From Aspidapion aeneum (taxonomy: Eukaryota > Arthropoda > Insecta > Coleoptera > Brentidae), in assembly GCA_963576565.1 (NCBI GenBank), contig OY755042.1, forward strand, positions 100,372,185 to 100,436,184: a stretch of DNA of 64,000 bases. The letters run 5' to 3'. Of this stretch, positions 33,073 to 44,599 are shown piece after piece. The translations under genes and the position numbers were made by a program. The notes under the pieces are model-generated. The model had not been told where the DNA came from. It saw only the letters and a list, made by a program, of their open reading frames with translations, and ran no database searches. The stretch's first letter is position 1, and the number at the start of each line of letters is the position of its first letter.

Positions 33073-33452
33073 GCTTATACATTATTTTATCTTTTGATTT
33101 TTTAAAAAATTTTGCAATATCCTATACAGGGTGTTTAATAATTAAATGTCCTATGAGATGAATCTGTAAAGGATTTAAGTACAAAGAGTTCTTAAGGATA
33201 CATAGATCTGCAACCCCTTTGATTTTGTTTTTTTATTTTTTTTATGCTTTTGCAGGATTTGTTATATTTATCTTAAATTTGAAAATGCGCCTTCATTAGA
33301 TCCTAAAAAACAACATATAAACTATGTTTTGTTTAGAAAGTTTTTATGTTTTGTATAAAAGAGCGGCGTAAGCTCAGTTGTAGAAAAGCGAAATTTGTAG
33401 ATTGGTATTTTGATCCTTAAATTAAGCACAGGTACACAAATTAAAAGAGTAG

Positions 33453-33572
33453 GGGACAATTCGCCGCAGCCGATTCACCGCGGCTGATTGGCCCGTTTTG
33501 CCGCGAGGGCAATTCGCCGCCAATCGAATTGCCGCGGGGACAATTTGCCGCGGGAACAATTCGCGGCGAGAT
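33453..33572. repeat. GC-rich degenerate tandem words (ATTCGCCGC, GCCGCGG)
   Basis: About six irregular repeats of a 16-20-bp word such as GGGGACAATTCGCCGC, in both slightly different spellings, within otherwise AT-rich DNA of the P-like element. Many CpG. No frame of interest. Confidence 0.75.
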
Positions 33573-35513
33573 TTTTGTACCTTGAATTCATATAATATTT
33601 TTTTATAAAAATAATGTTTTCAAATTTTCCAACTAGGTATTTGGTGGTACTATACAATCCAACATTTTTTTAATTGGAAAAAATAAATAAATTGGCGAAT
33701 GTAGAATGGCGGTTTTTGCCATTTATATACCGATATGCATCAAACTAGAAACTTTATTAAATTTTAAAATATTTTAACTTAAACTAAAAAAAATCAAAAT
33801 GGGAACCGACCTGAAATACCTTAAAGTTCCGAATTTGATGCATATCGTTTAATAAATTTGAAAATCCAATAGTTTGGATCTGCTATTTGGTTTTTTTTTA
33901 ATTTGAGTAGAGCTGTATTGAGTGACCTTAATCACTGCAAAGTTTAAAATTTAAGATAACTCTGTTGGAAAAGTTTTAAAAAAGTGATAATCGAACAAAC
34001 AAATATATTATATGAACTCAAGCTAAATAAAACTGTTTGCCATGAAACAAAAAATCTAGCTCATTTTTGTTTATTAGGTATTCAAAAACTCCAACACATT
34101 TTTAATATTTTTGGTTATGATGTGTGTTTTCAATAGCTTAAAACTGCAACTAATATAAATTTCACTGCTAAAGTGTTTTAAACCCCTCTTGAAATCAAAG
34201 CGGGTGATTTATCTTCGGTTTTTTTAAAATATTATCACAAGAGTTTGTTTGAGTTTAGTAGGTATTACAATATAAATTATACAAAAATTTGATGTTTTAT
34301 ATGCACCTCAAAAATTTTTAGGTTAAAGATCCAACATTCTTTAGAAAATGTCTAATTTTGACGTAAGCTTTTAGAACATCATATAAGATTTATATAAGAT
34401 CCCTCGTTTCTTACTGATTTTAAAAATATTTCTTTCTTAAAAATGCTCTGGTAAAAATCATTATTTATGTTATTAATGCATTATTTAAAAAAAAAACAAA
34501 TATCTAAAATTGTAGGTTGCCTCGATTTAAAAAAGATCCCTCCTATCAAAATTTAACATTTTGACTTTAAATTATTTAAAAAAAACTTAATTATTACCAT
34601 TTTGGTCTGTTATAATTTTTAAGAAACAAACATAAAATCGAAAAAAAATAACGCTAAGTTTAACACCCTGTAAAAACAAAGAGGTCTAACAAAATGTAAT
34701 GCGAAAAAATCTTTGTTTTGACCATTTCCACAACCCCTTAAAGTTTCATGCATCATTTAAATTACACCCTGTATAATAAACTATTATATAACATTTGGTA
34801 AGTTTTTGACACAAATTTGTTATAATTTTTTATTATGCTACTATTTACACTTTTAAGAATACATATAAAACTTTAAAGATTTTACTAAATTTTAATATAT
34901 TAATTTACCGTAAAGCAATTTTGTGCTAATTGTAAAGATTATTTGGTCACCTTGTATTTCCTTAAACTTTCAATTTTTCGAAAAAACTAATAAATAATAT
35001 CTGATTCCAGTAAATTAAGAAATTAGTCTACAGTGTCAAACTTCTTATATCTAAAATTCACAACTTTACTCCTTTTGAAACTTAATAAATCCCAATAAAA
35101 CAAAAAAGCAATCAATTTTTTTCTTTTTGTGTTTGGCTGTATGCTGGAAACGGCAATATGCTCACGTATTCTGGACGAAGAAGAAGACCTCTTTTTGTGT
35201 TTCCCCTATCATTCAATAAAACACATTATTTCCATAGTCCCCGACAGAGGACAACATATAATTTTTTTACGCGGCCGAGACTCTAAAATTCATTTTAGCT
35301 CCCATTTTTGGCAGGACAAAACTATTTTAATGTTTTTATTGTTTCTTGCAGTAAAAATATTTTTTCGCATCAACAATCTGATACATTAATATTTTATGAT
35401 AAATTTATTTTAGTCCGGCTCTGAGTTTGATTCCCAATGCTCAGCCATCGTTGAATTCTCCGAGATCAAAGACCGCCAGCCGGCTTATTTATCTGTTTGT
35501 TAGGTGATCCGTG

Positions 35514-37464
35514 ATATTATCGACATATTTGCGGAATGAGTTGTGAATGTCTCGGGCACCAAGTGACTTCGAGTCAGATTATCTTGATGTCCACCGAATT
35601 GAGCTGAGAAATTTTCTGCAATAAGCGGACAGGCCAACAAGTAAAAACCAACCGAAATGAATGCTTTAACGTAACAAAGTGATTTAAAACTTTTGTTCAG
35701 TCTGGTAAAAAAAGAAAATAGAATCCGTATCTACATAGAGCTATATAAAAAAGCATAAAGCTTTTTTTCTCTGCAAAACGTCAACACGTCACCTTACTTA
35801 TTTATCTTACAAAATGCCCTCTAGGTGACAATCATCAACGTATGTTACACATCTCGCGGGACGAAAGCAGCTCATATTTTTACCTTTTCAAAAAAAGAAC
35901 AATTTTATTTTCGTGTTTTTATTTGTACACCTACTAGAGGGTGGATGATTCATGGAAGCTGGTTTTTTTTTCTGCAATTTTGTCAAAGTGTTTTGTTATT
36001 TTATTTCTAACGCCCAAAGCTATGGTAATGGAGGGTATTGTTATGGATATGATAGTTACTCTCCAAAATGTATCCGTTTGCATAAAATTCTGTCTCTCGA
36101 GGGTAGCTTATGAGATTTATTTTCTTAACCCGGGATTGGTTTGATAATTTTAAAATTCAACATTTTATAATTATCCTGAATATTTCTCACAAACAATTTG
36201 TAATAAGGCCCTGCCACAGTAAGTGCCTTGAGGCCAGTAGTAGTCATGCGTAGGTGTAGGGGCGTTCAGTTTTGTGGCGTCCGCGGTGAGTTAGTGATGA
36301 TTGTTAGATTAAATCTAACACGTGACCATTTACGTTTTATGTAATGTTAAATAAATTCTAACGACGGGACCAAGCAGGCCAGCAAAATCATTGTGAAGTG
36401 AGTTGTGTTATTTTTTTATTACATCACTATTTACCCTGCTACGCAAAGCAAAATGAAAGCTATGAGTCTTTTTCTTGTATGTATGTATAGTATATATGAA
36501 TAAATAAGTATGTATGACGATAAATTTCTGTGCTTTCATCACTATTTACCCTACCACTACTATTTATCCGATTTTTACCAATGATACGCCGTTTTGTTGG
36601 TATACCATTCACGAATGACTATTAAACCATTTTTTGTTAGTATTTTTAAGAGTGCTTGGTAGAGTTTTTAAGTTATTAGATTTTTTTTCAACTTAGCTAT
36701 ATAGAGTTTGTTTTATATTTTCTAACGAATAATGTAATACAGGTATTGTTTTAACTACCAATAATGCATTTTTCCGTCAAAATTTTTTCATAAGGTGAAC
36801 AGAAATGTTAGTAATCTGAATGGTATGTCAATGTTAGAAAAATCTAACACGCGACCACATACGTAACACGGGATAACGCGACAGCTCCCGGGCTAAATGG
36901 ACACGTAGCCTAAATTACCAGGTTGTGTTTCGCATAAAACTTGTTGAAATCTTTAGGGCATTAGCATCTTTATTAACACGAAGTAGTTTTAGCTGCAAAG
37001 AAGTTTTCTTGTCTTGCAAGAAATTTTCCTAAAGTACAAGTTTTTGAGAGTGATGTTAATAATAACGGCTTCTTGAATAAAAACATACACCTAAAAGAAT
37101 TTTACCTTGAAGGCATGTTAGTGTTTTTATTGGTCATTATTATTATAACAAACCTCATTATAACCATTTTATACAGACCGTTATCTAAAATTATTTTTAA
37201 GATCTTTTTATAACGGATATTTACTGTTATGGAATTATGGGGTTTTTCTTAAGGTTTCTTCTTTAATTTTGCACAGTTTAAGGGGTTTTAATTATTTTTT
37301 AATAAAACATTTTTTGAAAATGAGTTCCAAAGGCAAGTTGCGGTAAAAAATTCCTAATTTTTGCGTTAATTACGAATTATCCCTTGCGATACTTTCAATG
37401 ATTCTCAAAATTATGATGCGCATTCTTCAAAACATTAAAGTTATCTTGTTCATCAAACCCACCA
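35514..37464. other. No gene recognised
   Basis: Contains two direct copies of a TGTTAGA(N)nAATCTAACACGYGACC block (36302-36327 and 36832-36857), each with an internal palindrome, and a 15-bp direct repeat ATCACTATTTACCCT (36425, 36539) around ~100 bases. Short frames without motifs. Class unknown. Confidence 0.45.
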
Positions 37465-37469
37465 GACTT

Positions 37470-37716
37470 CCTGAGACGGACACGAAGAGACGGACTGCTG
37501 ATAAACAATCTAGCTGGACATAACCGGTTGAGCGAGCATATGACACGTATAGAAATCGGCACAGAGGCTACCTGCCCAGTCTCATGTGAACAAGAAGAAG
37601 AGACATTACGGCACCGCGTGGCAAAACGTGAAGCCCAGACAAGGATGAGACAACAGATACTCGGGGCACCAGCCCTGAGCGAGGACATACAAGAATTTGT
37701 AAAGAGTAGGGTCTAA
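37470..37716 (+). pseudogene. LINE ORF2 C-terminal end
   Basis: Seen: plus-strand frame LAGHNRLSEHMTRIEIGTEA, then TCPVSCEQEEETLRHRV, QQILGAPALSEDIQEFVKSR and a stop at 37714. Known: many insect LINE ORF2 proteins end after RNase H with LTGHxRLNxHLxKMG...C..C...EEET..H...C, followed by a short tail with an RRxxLG motif. Here the last cysteine-histidine block is partly degraded (LRHRVAKREAQ). Only the last ~80 residues are left; the RT is absent. A 3'-end fragment of a LINE different from the one at 396-2085, most likely from the I/R1/Jockey group. Confidence 0.75.
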
Positions 37717-38881
37717 TAAGCTAATCAAATGAACGTAGAGAAAGTGAGTTAAGGGCATGATAAAAAAGAGCTACTCTGGTCTACTGGTCAGACGGGTAGG
37801 GCAACAAAAACTTAAGAAACAAACTGACAAATTAAGTTATCATGTAAATGATCGCAATGCGCATTGAACGTTTTTTTCGTTTGTCAAGCCTACGTTCAAT
37901 ATTGCTATTTTTGGAATCGTATCGGAACTCGACGGCCGTGAAATTATAAATCGCAGTTAAATATTGAAAATTGGGATAAAATGTGTGTTTGTCTCTATCA
38001 AATACTCTAGTGCTTTAAATATGGCATCTGGTAAGTAGAAAGAAAAGTTTACAAGAGATCAATGAATTAACTACACTGAGAAAATGAGTTTAAGTCAAAC
38101 AAATATTCATTGGTTATAAATGCCAAATGCCTAAAATATTGAACTAAGGACATCATAGTTTTGATAACAAGTCACACTTTTTGAATGCAAAACATACATT
38201 TTTTAAATAAGAATGAACCATGATGTCCTCAGATTAAAATCAACAGGCGTTTGGCATAAATTACTTGTCCCACTGCAACTCTTTCATTAACAAGTCGCGG
38301 GTGCGAGAGATAAGGTATACAAAAGTGGCGGCTTGCCTAATGACGCAGGTGCAGCGCTGCTTCACCTCTTTTTTCCACACTAAATATAAAAATCTAAGAA
38401 TCTAAACAGGACAAAAAATTCAAAATCGGAGGAGCGCCACTGCCTCTTCAGCAAAACCGAACGTGCGGTTGGTCATACCTATTAGCTGATAAAAAAAACT
38501 ATGAGCGTTTCCCGCAGCGGATTCGGTACTGTCGAATTCTATAGCGACATGTCTGCCTCTCTTTCTATATTTTGCAATTATTAGGTAACAAAACATATCG
38601 CTATGGAATTTTATAGTGCATAGAATACAGGCCCAGCGTACAGACAAGCATTGTTAAAGCAATTTTCGTTTTTCGTTTGCCTGTGTCTACTCGATATGTC
38701 ACGAAATTAAGACGTCCGTTGGTTGTCATGACAACGTCGCATGCTTTGCAAGGCAAAGAATCAGGTGTTGAACCTGCATACATTATTAGCATAGTGTCCC
38801 GTTACCGGCGTATTATTTACATTCGGTTCTCATTCAGTTTTTGCTTAATGTTACCCTGTGTATACCGGTTGCAACCCGTTT
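37717..38881. other. No gene recognised
   Basis: Overlapping short frames on both strands at 38420-38890 without recognisable motifs. The moderately balanced base composition at 38640-38780 may be part of the hAT element whose tail follows. Confidence 0.45.
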
Positions 38882-39127
38882 TCAATTTATAGCGACGATC
38901 AATATCAAAATATGGAACCTAACAAATTAATAGAAACATTATTTGAGAATAGAAGCATCTTCAAGGAAGCTTATAAGCTGTTGTGCTTAATAGTGACCAT
39001 TCCATCCACTAGTGTTTCGGTAGAGTGCAGCTTTTCTTGTCTCAAAACTATTAAAACCTACCTCCGAAGTACCACGTTAGACGAGAGACAAATTTATCAA
39101 AAATTTCTATCGAAACAGAACTATTAA
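38882..39127 (+). pseudogene. hAT transposase dimerisation-domain fragment
   Basis: Seen: the frame contains FKEAYKLLCLIVTIPSTSVS, then VECSFSCLKTIKTYLRSTTL and DERQIYQKFL, ending at a TAA at 39127. Known: the C-terminal dimerisation domain of hAT transposases reads (Y)xLLxLxxTIPSTSVSVERSFSxLKxIKTYLRxTxxxERL. Here ERSFS is ECSFS and the last helix is altered. Only this domain is recognisable; the catalytic RNase H-like fold is missing. It belongs to a different hAT lineage from the piece at 21666-22032. No terminal repeats were found, so the element limits are unknown. Confidence 0.88.
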
Positions 39128-40240
39128 ATTAATTAATGGTTTCACAACCATTTTACGATGACTTTATAAATGAGTTTGTAAATTTAAAGGATAGACGAAT
39201 TTGCCGTATATACCAGCAATAAAATTTAAATTAAATTGCAATTGCATCATCGTAAACCTACTACCTACCTGATTTTGTTATTATTACTGAATTTAGGTAA
39301 ATTCTTTATAGAATACGTATTTACATTATTAGCACATTATAATATTTTTATTTTTTATATGTGTGCATAAAAAAGGGTCAGGAAATTACATTGGATACAC
39401 GCCGTATGCTTTTTCTGCCTTGCAAAATTAGTCCATAGAACTTCATCTATTTTGTCTTTCGCACACGTGATTTTTCAAATAAAGAATTGAATTGGAACAA
39501 CCTGTATATCAAATGCATGTTCATTTGGGACAACGATTTCTTTTTTCAATGTATAGACAAAATTAATAAATAGATAGGTATATATTCTAGAAGAAATAGG
39601 GTAGAATGCTAGGTGCAAGAAACATCATTTTCGTGGCTTCATAAATTTACATTAGAAACGAAAGAGAATAAGTAAGAGTACGCCCGCTGTGCCATGCGCC
39701 AGGTAATGTAACAGAGTTTAAATTTTAAACAGCATTTTCTAGTTTGGTAAATCGTTTCATTTTATTTAAGTCATAAATTTTCTTTGGAAGAATATCCTAT
39801 TTTAAACGCAACGCAATATAAATTGAAACTACCAATAACTGCCAAAGACCAGACAAGCATGCGCTTTGAGTGTCTCATTGGAAAGTAAGGCAAGAAACCC
39901 AAGATGGACCACTTTTTTTTGAAGAAACAAATTCTACTTAATATTTTTTTAAATTTCGCCTGCGGCAGTTTTCTTTCTCCTTTAGATACTAAATTTTACA
40001 CCTCAGATCTATCAAAAACCACTAATAATATTTTGATGTTTGCTGCCACTTTGGCCTCTTCCCCCTGGAAATCCTGAATCGGCTACTGTCTTTATCACTT
40101 ATTGGGTGATTCTTTTATAAACCATAAAGGGTCATTGCTCGTATATCACGGGTTTTTTTAATTTTTGGCGTTTATGTAGTACTTGGTCCCCTTAACTCAA
40201 AAATGTATTTTAAATATTTTTAAGTTATTCTTCATTCTTA
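39128..40240. other. No gene recognised
   Basis: AT-rich. At about 39482-39512 AATTGAATTGGAACAACCTG resembles a MITE end; no partner found. Confidence 0.45.
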
Positions 40241-40833
40241 GGGAACGTCCTTAAATTTCGTAAAATTTCAGGATTTTTACCCTTTTCCCCTCCCCCCTTC
40301 GTAACACATTTGTAAGATGAAACACATAAAAAAAACATTAGATAGTTTAAGTTGTGCTACGTATTTTTACGTAAAACTGCACGTTAAGCGCTCTACGTTT
40401 TGTCCCAAATTTGAGTTTAAGTTGAATTTTTTTACGTTACCATAACAAGTCTACGAATAGCAGAGGATATGGAATGCGGCACTGTGTTTTTTTTATACAA
40501 TTTTGCTTTTTATCTTTTCAACTACAGTACAGGAATATATTTGCAAAGAATCGTTTATACTGAAAGCGGAAATTTTCGTCTAGGCCTCATTTTTCGATTG
40601 GTCAATCAACCAATCCTATTCTTTGGTAACGTTAAGGTGCCCGCAGACTGCCGTAAGCTAATGTAAATACGTAAGCTCCTAACGTGACCTTGACGACGGT
40701 GTGACGAAGTGCGCTTGCGTATCTGTCAAATCTCATGCTTACGTAAAAATACGTAGCACAACTTAAACTAACTATTAATTGTAACGCAAGGCCAATCTCC
40801 CCCTTGAGCGTTTCGTAATTTAAGGATAGGCCC
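40241..40833. mobile_element. PIF/Harbinger-type MITE with nested element
   Basis: Left end GGGAACGTCCTTAAATTTCG and right end CGTAATTTAAGGATAGGCCC are inverted repeats. TTA flanks both (40238-40240 and 40834-40836). The same family is intact at 61803-61952. The extra length comes from the 40343-40770 insertion. Confidence 0.82.
40343..40770. mobile_element. TIR element nested in the Harbinger MITE
   Basis: Ends TAGTTTAAGTTGTGCTACGT and the inverse ACGTAGCACAACTTAAACTA are exact over about 38 bases, through TTTTTACGTAA. The 428-bp interior has short frames but no recognised domain. No convincing target duplication. Confidence 0.78.
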
Positions 40834-40836
40834 TTA

Positions 40837-41592
40837 TACAGAGGACGAAAAGTTTGGATGTAAGCTCTGATTATACAACTCAGTCTTGTAAACATTGATG
40901 TTAGCTTTTCGTGTTAACTTTTACAGGGTTAGAACCAAGGATTTGTAAAATATTTAGCTTTGTGATATATATATTTTAATATGCTGCTAAATTTTGAGAA
41001 ATATTTGTTTTTATTTTTATTTTTCTGAGGAAGGAAAGTCCTACTCACTTACTTTTTCTACAATAATCGGTTCCTCAGTATACCTGCTGCTGAAGCTAGA
41101 TCAAAAAATATCTTCATTTACTTTTAATTATTCTACAGGGTCGCTCAAATACAGAAAGTTTTGCATAAATGGCCTATTTCAATCGGCGCATGCATCGAAG
41201 AGTCTATTTTTTTAAAATTTCATAAGATAGATGGGCTAAACTTTTTTTATTTGTCACAAAAAATATTTTTGAGACCGCTTATAACACATTTATGCAGGAT
41301 TTTACGGCCTTATTAAGCAAATCAATACTTGAAATGTCATAAGATCAATAATTTTTTGTGTTTGATCATCTCTAGTAGTTAAGTTGAAGGAAAGCTTAGT
41401 TAGTTCGGCATTTATTCAATTAACTACCTAAGACGATATTTCGAAAAAATATTAACATAAAAAAGTTAAAATAAAAAACAACAAAAGTGTATTTGCGCAT
41501 GATTGCCCACCCAGGCGGGTAATGATGCCCATGCCCATAATGAAACAATGACAAAACTTTGAATTAACAATATTTATTTATTGAAGTTAGCT
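40837..41592. other. No gene recognised
   Basis: AT-rich sequence; no coding motif or terminal repeat I can support. Confidence 0.45.
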
Positions 41593-41700
41593 TCATATTT
41601 TTTTTATTTCATACGTGGCGTCTGTGCCTGTGCATCCTGCATGATTCCCTGCGGCACAGCAAACACAGCGGTACCATAGTTCTTTATCTTGCCAAAATCT
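41593..41700 (-). pseudogene. Possible C-terminal zinc finger of a transposase
   Basis: Minus-strand frame between stops reads RFWQDKELWYRCVCCAAG, then NHAGCTGTDATYEIKK and a stop. The order W-x2-C-x2-C-x4-H-x2-C followed by TGTDA resembles the PHD-like tail of pogo/Tc5-type transposases (WxxCxxCxxWxHxxC...). The expected final C-x2-C is absent and a stop precedes it. Only 36 codons, so this is a weak call. Confidence 0.35.
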
Positions 41701-41913
41701 TTACATAAACATTATATTTCACTTCAAGTTTCGAAAGATTTTTCAACAAAGGTGCAATAAAGGTCAGTCTGATATCGGCTGTAAAATAAGTTTCTATATA
41801 TTATTTCCTATTTTTTAATTATCCTGTTGAGAATCGTGCGTAATAATGCGCATGATCCCCCTCTATTTTTCTTAGTAACTCGTTAAGAATACATACATTA
41901 ATTATCACTAATA

Positions 41914-42050
41914 CCCTGTTTCCACCAATGCATGCCCCCCCGATTCAAAAAACGCATCACGATGGCCCATGGATTTACACCGGTTTTAAATGTGGCGTCA
42001 CCTGATGCGTTTTTTTGAATCTGGGTGGGCATGCATTGGTGGAAACAGGG
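41914..42050. mobile_element. Palindromic MITE, ~137 bp
   Basis: Left CCCTGTTTCCACCAATGCAT and right ATGCATTGGTGGAAACAGGG are exact inverses. Pairing continues through GATTCAAAAAA(A)CGCATCA with small indels, about 55 bp per arm. The target duplication is unclear (TA on the left; TGTA on the right). Non-coding. Confidence 0.8.
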
Positions 42051-42254
42051 TGTAAACTATTCTTAAATATTTATTAAATATTACACTTTACAAAGATACC
42101 TTGCTCAAAAAGATTGAATACAATTTGCCGGCTTATTTTTTGGCAACAAAAAGTAATATCATGTGTGCATAAACTAAAAACTCCCTCTCACATAGGTCCT
42201 ATGCAATCTGGCGTCGCTACCAATCCCACAATCTTCACAATGACTGCATCATAG

Positions 42255-42645
42255 TAGGGGCCCTGTATGTATAACATATTTTAAAGAAAAAGAGACGCGA
42301 CAAACTCATCAAAGGCAAATTTATTTAAGTCAAAATCAAAGGCCTCTATACTCTAGCGATGTTTAGAGAGAGACACACCTTCTGTCCTTGTTAATATAAA
42401 AGCGTCGGATATTAAAAAATAAGCGATTTTTAACAAAACCTATACAGGGGGTGGGGACAACCGTGTTTGTTTATATGTGGCATCATGATTGATGTCACTC
42501 ACTACTGACAATTTAAATTATTTTATTAAAACGCCAATGAACTTGGCAAGAAAATAACATAACCAAAAAATGTTCATTTTAGTGACTTTCATGGGTTTGT
42601 AGCGTCTCTTTTTTGTGAAAATATGTCATACATACAGGGTCTCTA
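42255..42645. mobile_element. hAT-type MITE, 391 bp, 8-bp duplication
   Basis: The left end TAGGGGCCCTGTATGTATAA matches the inverse of the right end (TAGAGACCCTGTATGTATGA). Inverted similarity extends through AAAAGAGACGCGACAAACTC-like sequence. CATCATAG lies at 42247-42254 and 42646-42653, a perfect 8-bp duplication. It is the empty-site relative of the element at 29592-31232. Confidence 0.9.
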
Positions 42646-42826
42646 CATCATAGGAGATAGCATTTACCACATTCTCCGTAAATACCACGAAATTTGAAAT
42701 GACTCGATGCGCTCGATTACTCTCCGCGTACCATTCCCCAACCCTTTCCTTAGTAGAGATACGTGATTTTTAGTAGTCTAAATATCCCTAACAAACTAAC
42801 ATAAAAACGTTAAGAACAAGGCTTAA

Positions 42827-43180
42827 TTGGAATTCTATATCACCTGTCTTTTTAGCAGGGAGTCTAATAAAAACTTGCAGAGTCTGACGAATGACACAAG
42901 ATCGGCATGGTATTCAATGTATTTTCGAATTTTCGTCGGGGAATTTTTAATGGAAATTTTTCAACAAGGCTGCGTTTTTAAAAGCCTTTCCCGCCAATTG
43001 TTTGCAAGTGCTTTTAAGAATCCAAGACTGTTTGGAATTAATACAGTCAAATCAATCGATTACATGACGAACGTTTTTAAAACTCTTTTGTCAACAGCAA
43101 AAAGTTGTAGTAAGTATATACATAACAAAGAGTCGTACCGGGTGATTGACAATATGTTACTCAATAGCTATTTCCGTTAA
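42827..43180 (+). CDS. Unassigned open frame, 117 codons
   Basis: A single uninterrupted frame starting MEFYITCLFSRESNKNLQSL and ending NMLLNSYFR. I do not recognise it. Its codons use all bases more evenly than the surrounding simple-sequence frames. The middle (SRQLFASAFKNPRLFGINTV, then KSIDYMTNVFKTLLSTAK) looks protein-like and helical, which is why it is listed. No signal peptide, metal-binding motif or catalytic signature. No neighbouring gene. It could be part of a decayed transposon or a chance frame. Confidence 0.22.
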   Translation: MEFYITCLFSRESNKNLQSLTNDTRSAWYSMYFRIFVGEFLMEIFQQGCVFKSLSRQLFASAFKNPRLFGINTVKSIDYMTNVFKTLLSTAKSCSKYIHNKESYRVIDNMLLNSYFR

Positions 43181-44599
43181 TATAAATTGGTCTGACAGTA
43201 ATGTTTAAATTAGTAATATTGAAAGATTTTGAGTGAAAAAATGGCAAGTATCAAATCCTAGTCAAATTTTTGACACATGATTTATTTTTTACATGTATTT
43301 ATTTCATTGATATTAAGGCTCCTTTTTCTAATTTCCAAATTATAATATGTGACACAACCCAGCCGTTTTTAAAATATTTGCATTTTAAAAACCTAAGTAA
43401 ACAATAAGGATGTTGCCATCAGTCTTTCGACAATTGCTGTTTTGTTAATAATTAGGTTTTTAAATTTAAAATATTTCAACAACGGTTAGACCAAATGTTA
43501 ACAAATTATATATTTCTGATATCAGAAAAAGAAGCCCTATCAACATCCTTCAACTTCACTGTTCCAAAGGTTACTGTCAAATCAAAATTAACGAAGATAG
43601 CTATAAGGTAAAATATGACGAATTACCCGGTACAATAAATAGTTAACCAAGCCCTCAGCAATCTTACATACGCGAACTGCCCTCAGAATTGCTTAGCTCC
43701 TAAGGTAAATGCTTCTTCTTCCTCCTCGTTCCCGATCTTGTATTATTCTCTAGTGTTGGTTCGGTTCTCTTCAAACTCTTTTTCACGCATGCTCTCGTTC
43801 CTGTCATATGTAATTATCTAAACGTAATTACTTCACTTTGTCTATGTTTTGGATGTGGACTTTTTACCTCTTCTCAAACCTACATAATGTGTGGACTCTG
43901 CTGACCCTCATCGACGCACACAGGCGGGATTTAAGAAAAAGCTGGCCATAACCCCTAAACATTAAAAAGCCCTGTTTAATTGTAAAATTGCTATTAGTGC
44001 AATCACTGATGGTCATACTAGGCCGTGACACATTACACGCCTAATTTGAAAAACAATGCCATAGTAATGACAGATGAAACGTCCATTTAATTTTTTATGT
44101 TATTTGCGTTACTTAAATTTACAAAAGTTGATGATTAAAAAGCCCTTTTAAAACTTGCGCCTATTGTCAAAAATAATTTTGTTGAACATGGATTTTGAAT
44201 CTGGAGGTCTCTAGCTATTTATTGTACGTATTTAACATTGTTTTTTATTTTATTGGTAATATTTTAAACCGGTTTAAGGGAAACGTTGCAGAAAACTTTT
44301 TAAATTTTCATTTTCTGAAATAGAACTTGACTAAATGTTTCAACTTCTTCCAACTTTATTGACATTTTTGGTCCTATTAAGTGCATGCATATGTTTTCTA
44401 AGTAACAAAGTCAGTTTCAGCTGAGGAGTTATGCGAATCGAGTCAAAAAGTAAAAATTTCTTTTTGTGTATATGAAAATTGTCCAGTGAAAAATACGTAC
44501 ATAATATGCAGAAATTAATAAATAAGTTTTCTTAGCTTTAATAATAATGGTTTTTGTAAACCAAAAGTATACTTATTATGTCACATGTATTCTGATTTC
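43181..44599. other. No gene; left arm of a long-spaced inverted repeat
   Basis: At about 43907-43947, CGACGCACACAGGCGGGATT and AAGAAAAAGCTGG match the inverse of 45619-45657, with the hairpin element copy 2 between them. This could mark a ~1.75-kb element. Otherwise AT-rich and without motifs. Confidence 0.45.

Larger units (their letters stand above)
32787..35513 (+). mobile_element. P-like element, 2.73 kb, 7-bp duplication
   Basis: Perfect 24-bp inverted ends: CACGGATCACCTAACAAACA followed by GATA on the left, its exact inverse on the right. ATATTAT lies at 32780-32786 and 35514-35520, a perfect 7-bp duplication. The first 200 bases lead to a THAP start (32977). CA ends, THAP N-terminus and 7-8-bp duplications are P-superfamily traits. 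The rest is AT-rich and broken, with no transposase core that I can see, plus a GC-rich repeat cluster at 33453-33572. Confidence 0.88.

Noticed and set aside
33124..34775. Single MITE with CAGGGTGT ends
   Set aside because: Only the terminal ~8 bases match; the following sequences diverge at once. CAGGGTGT is common in this window.
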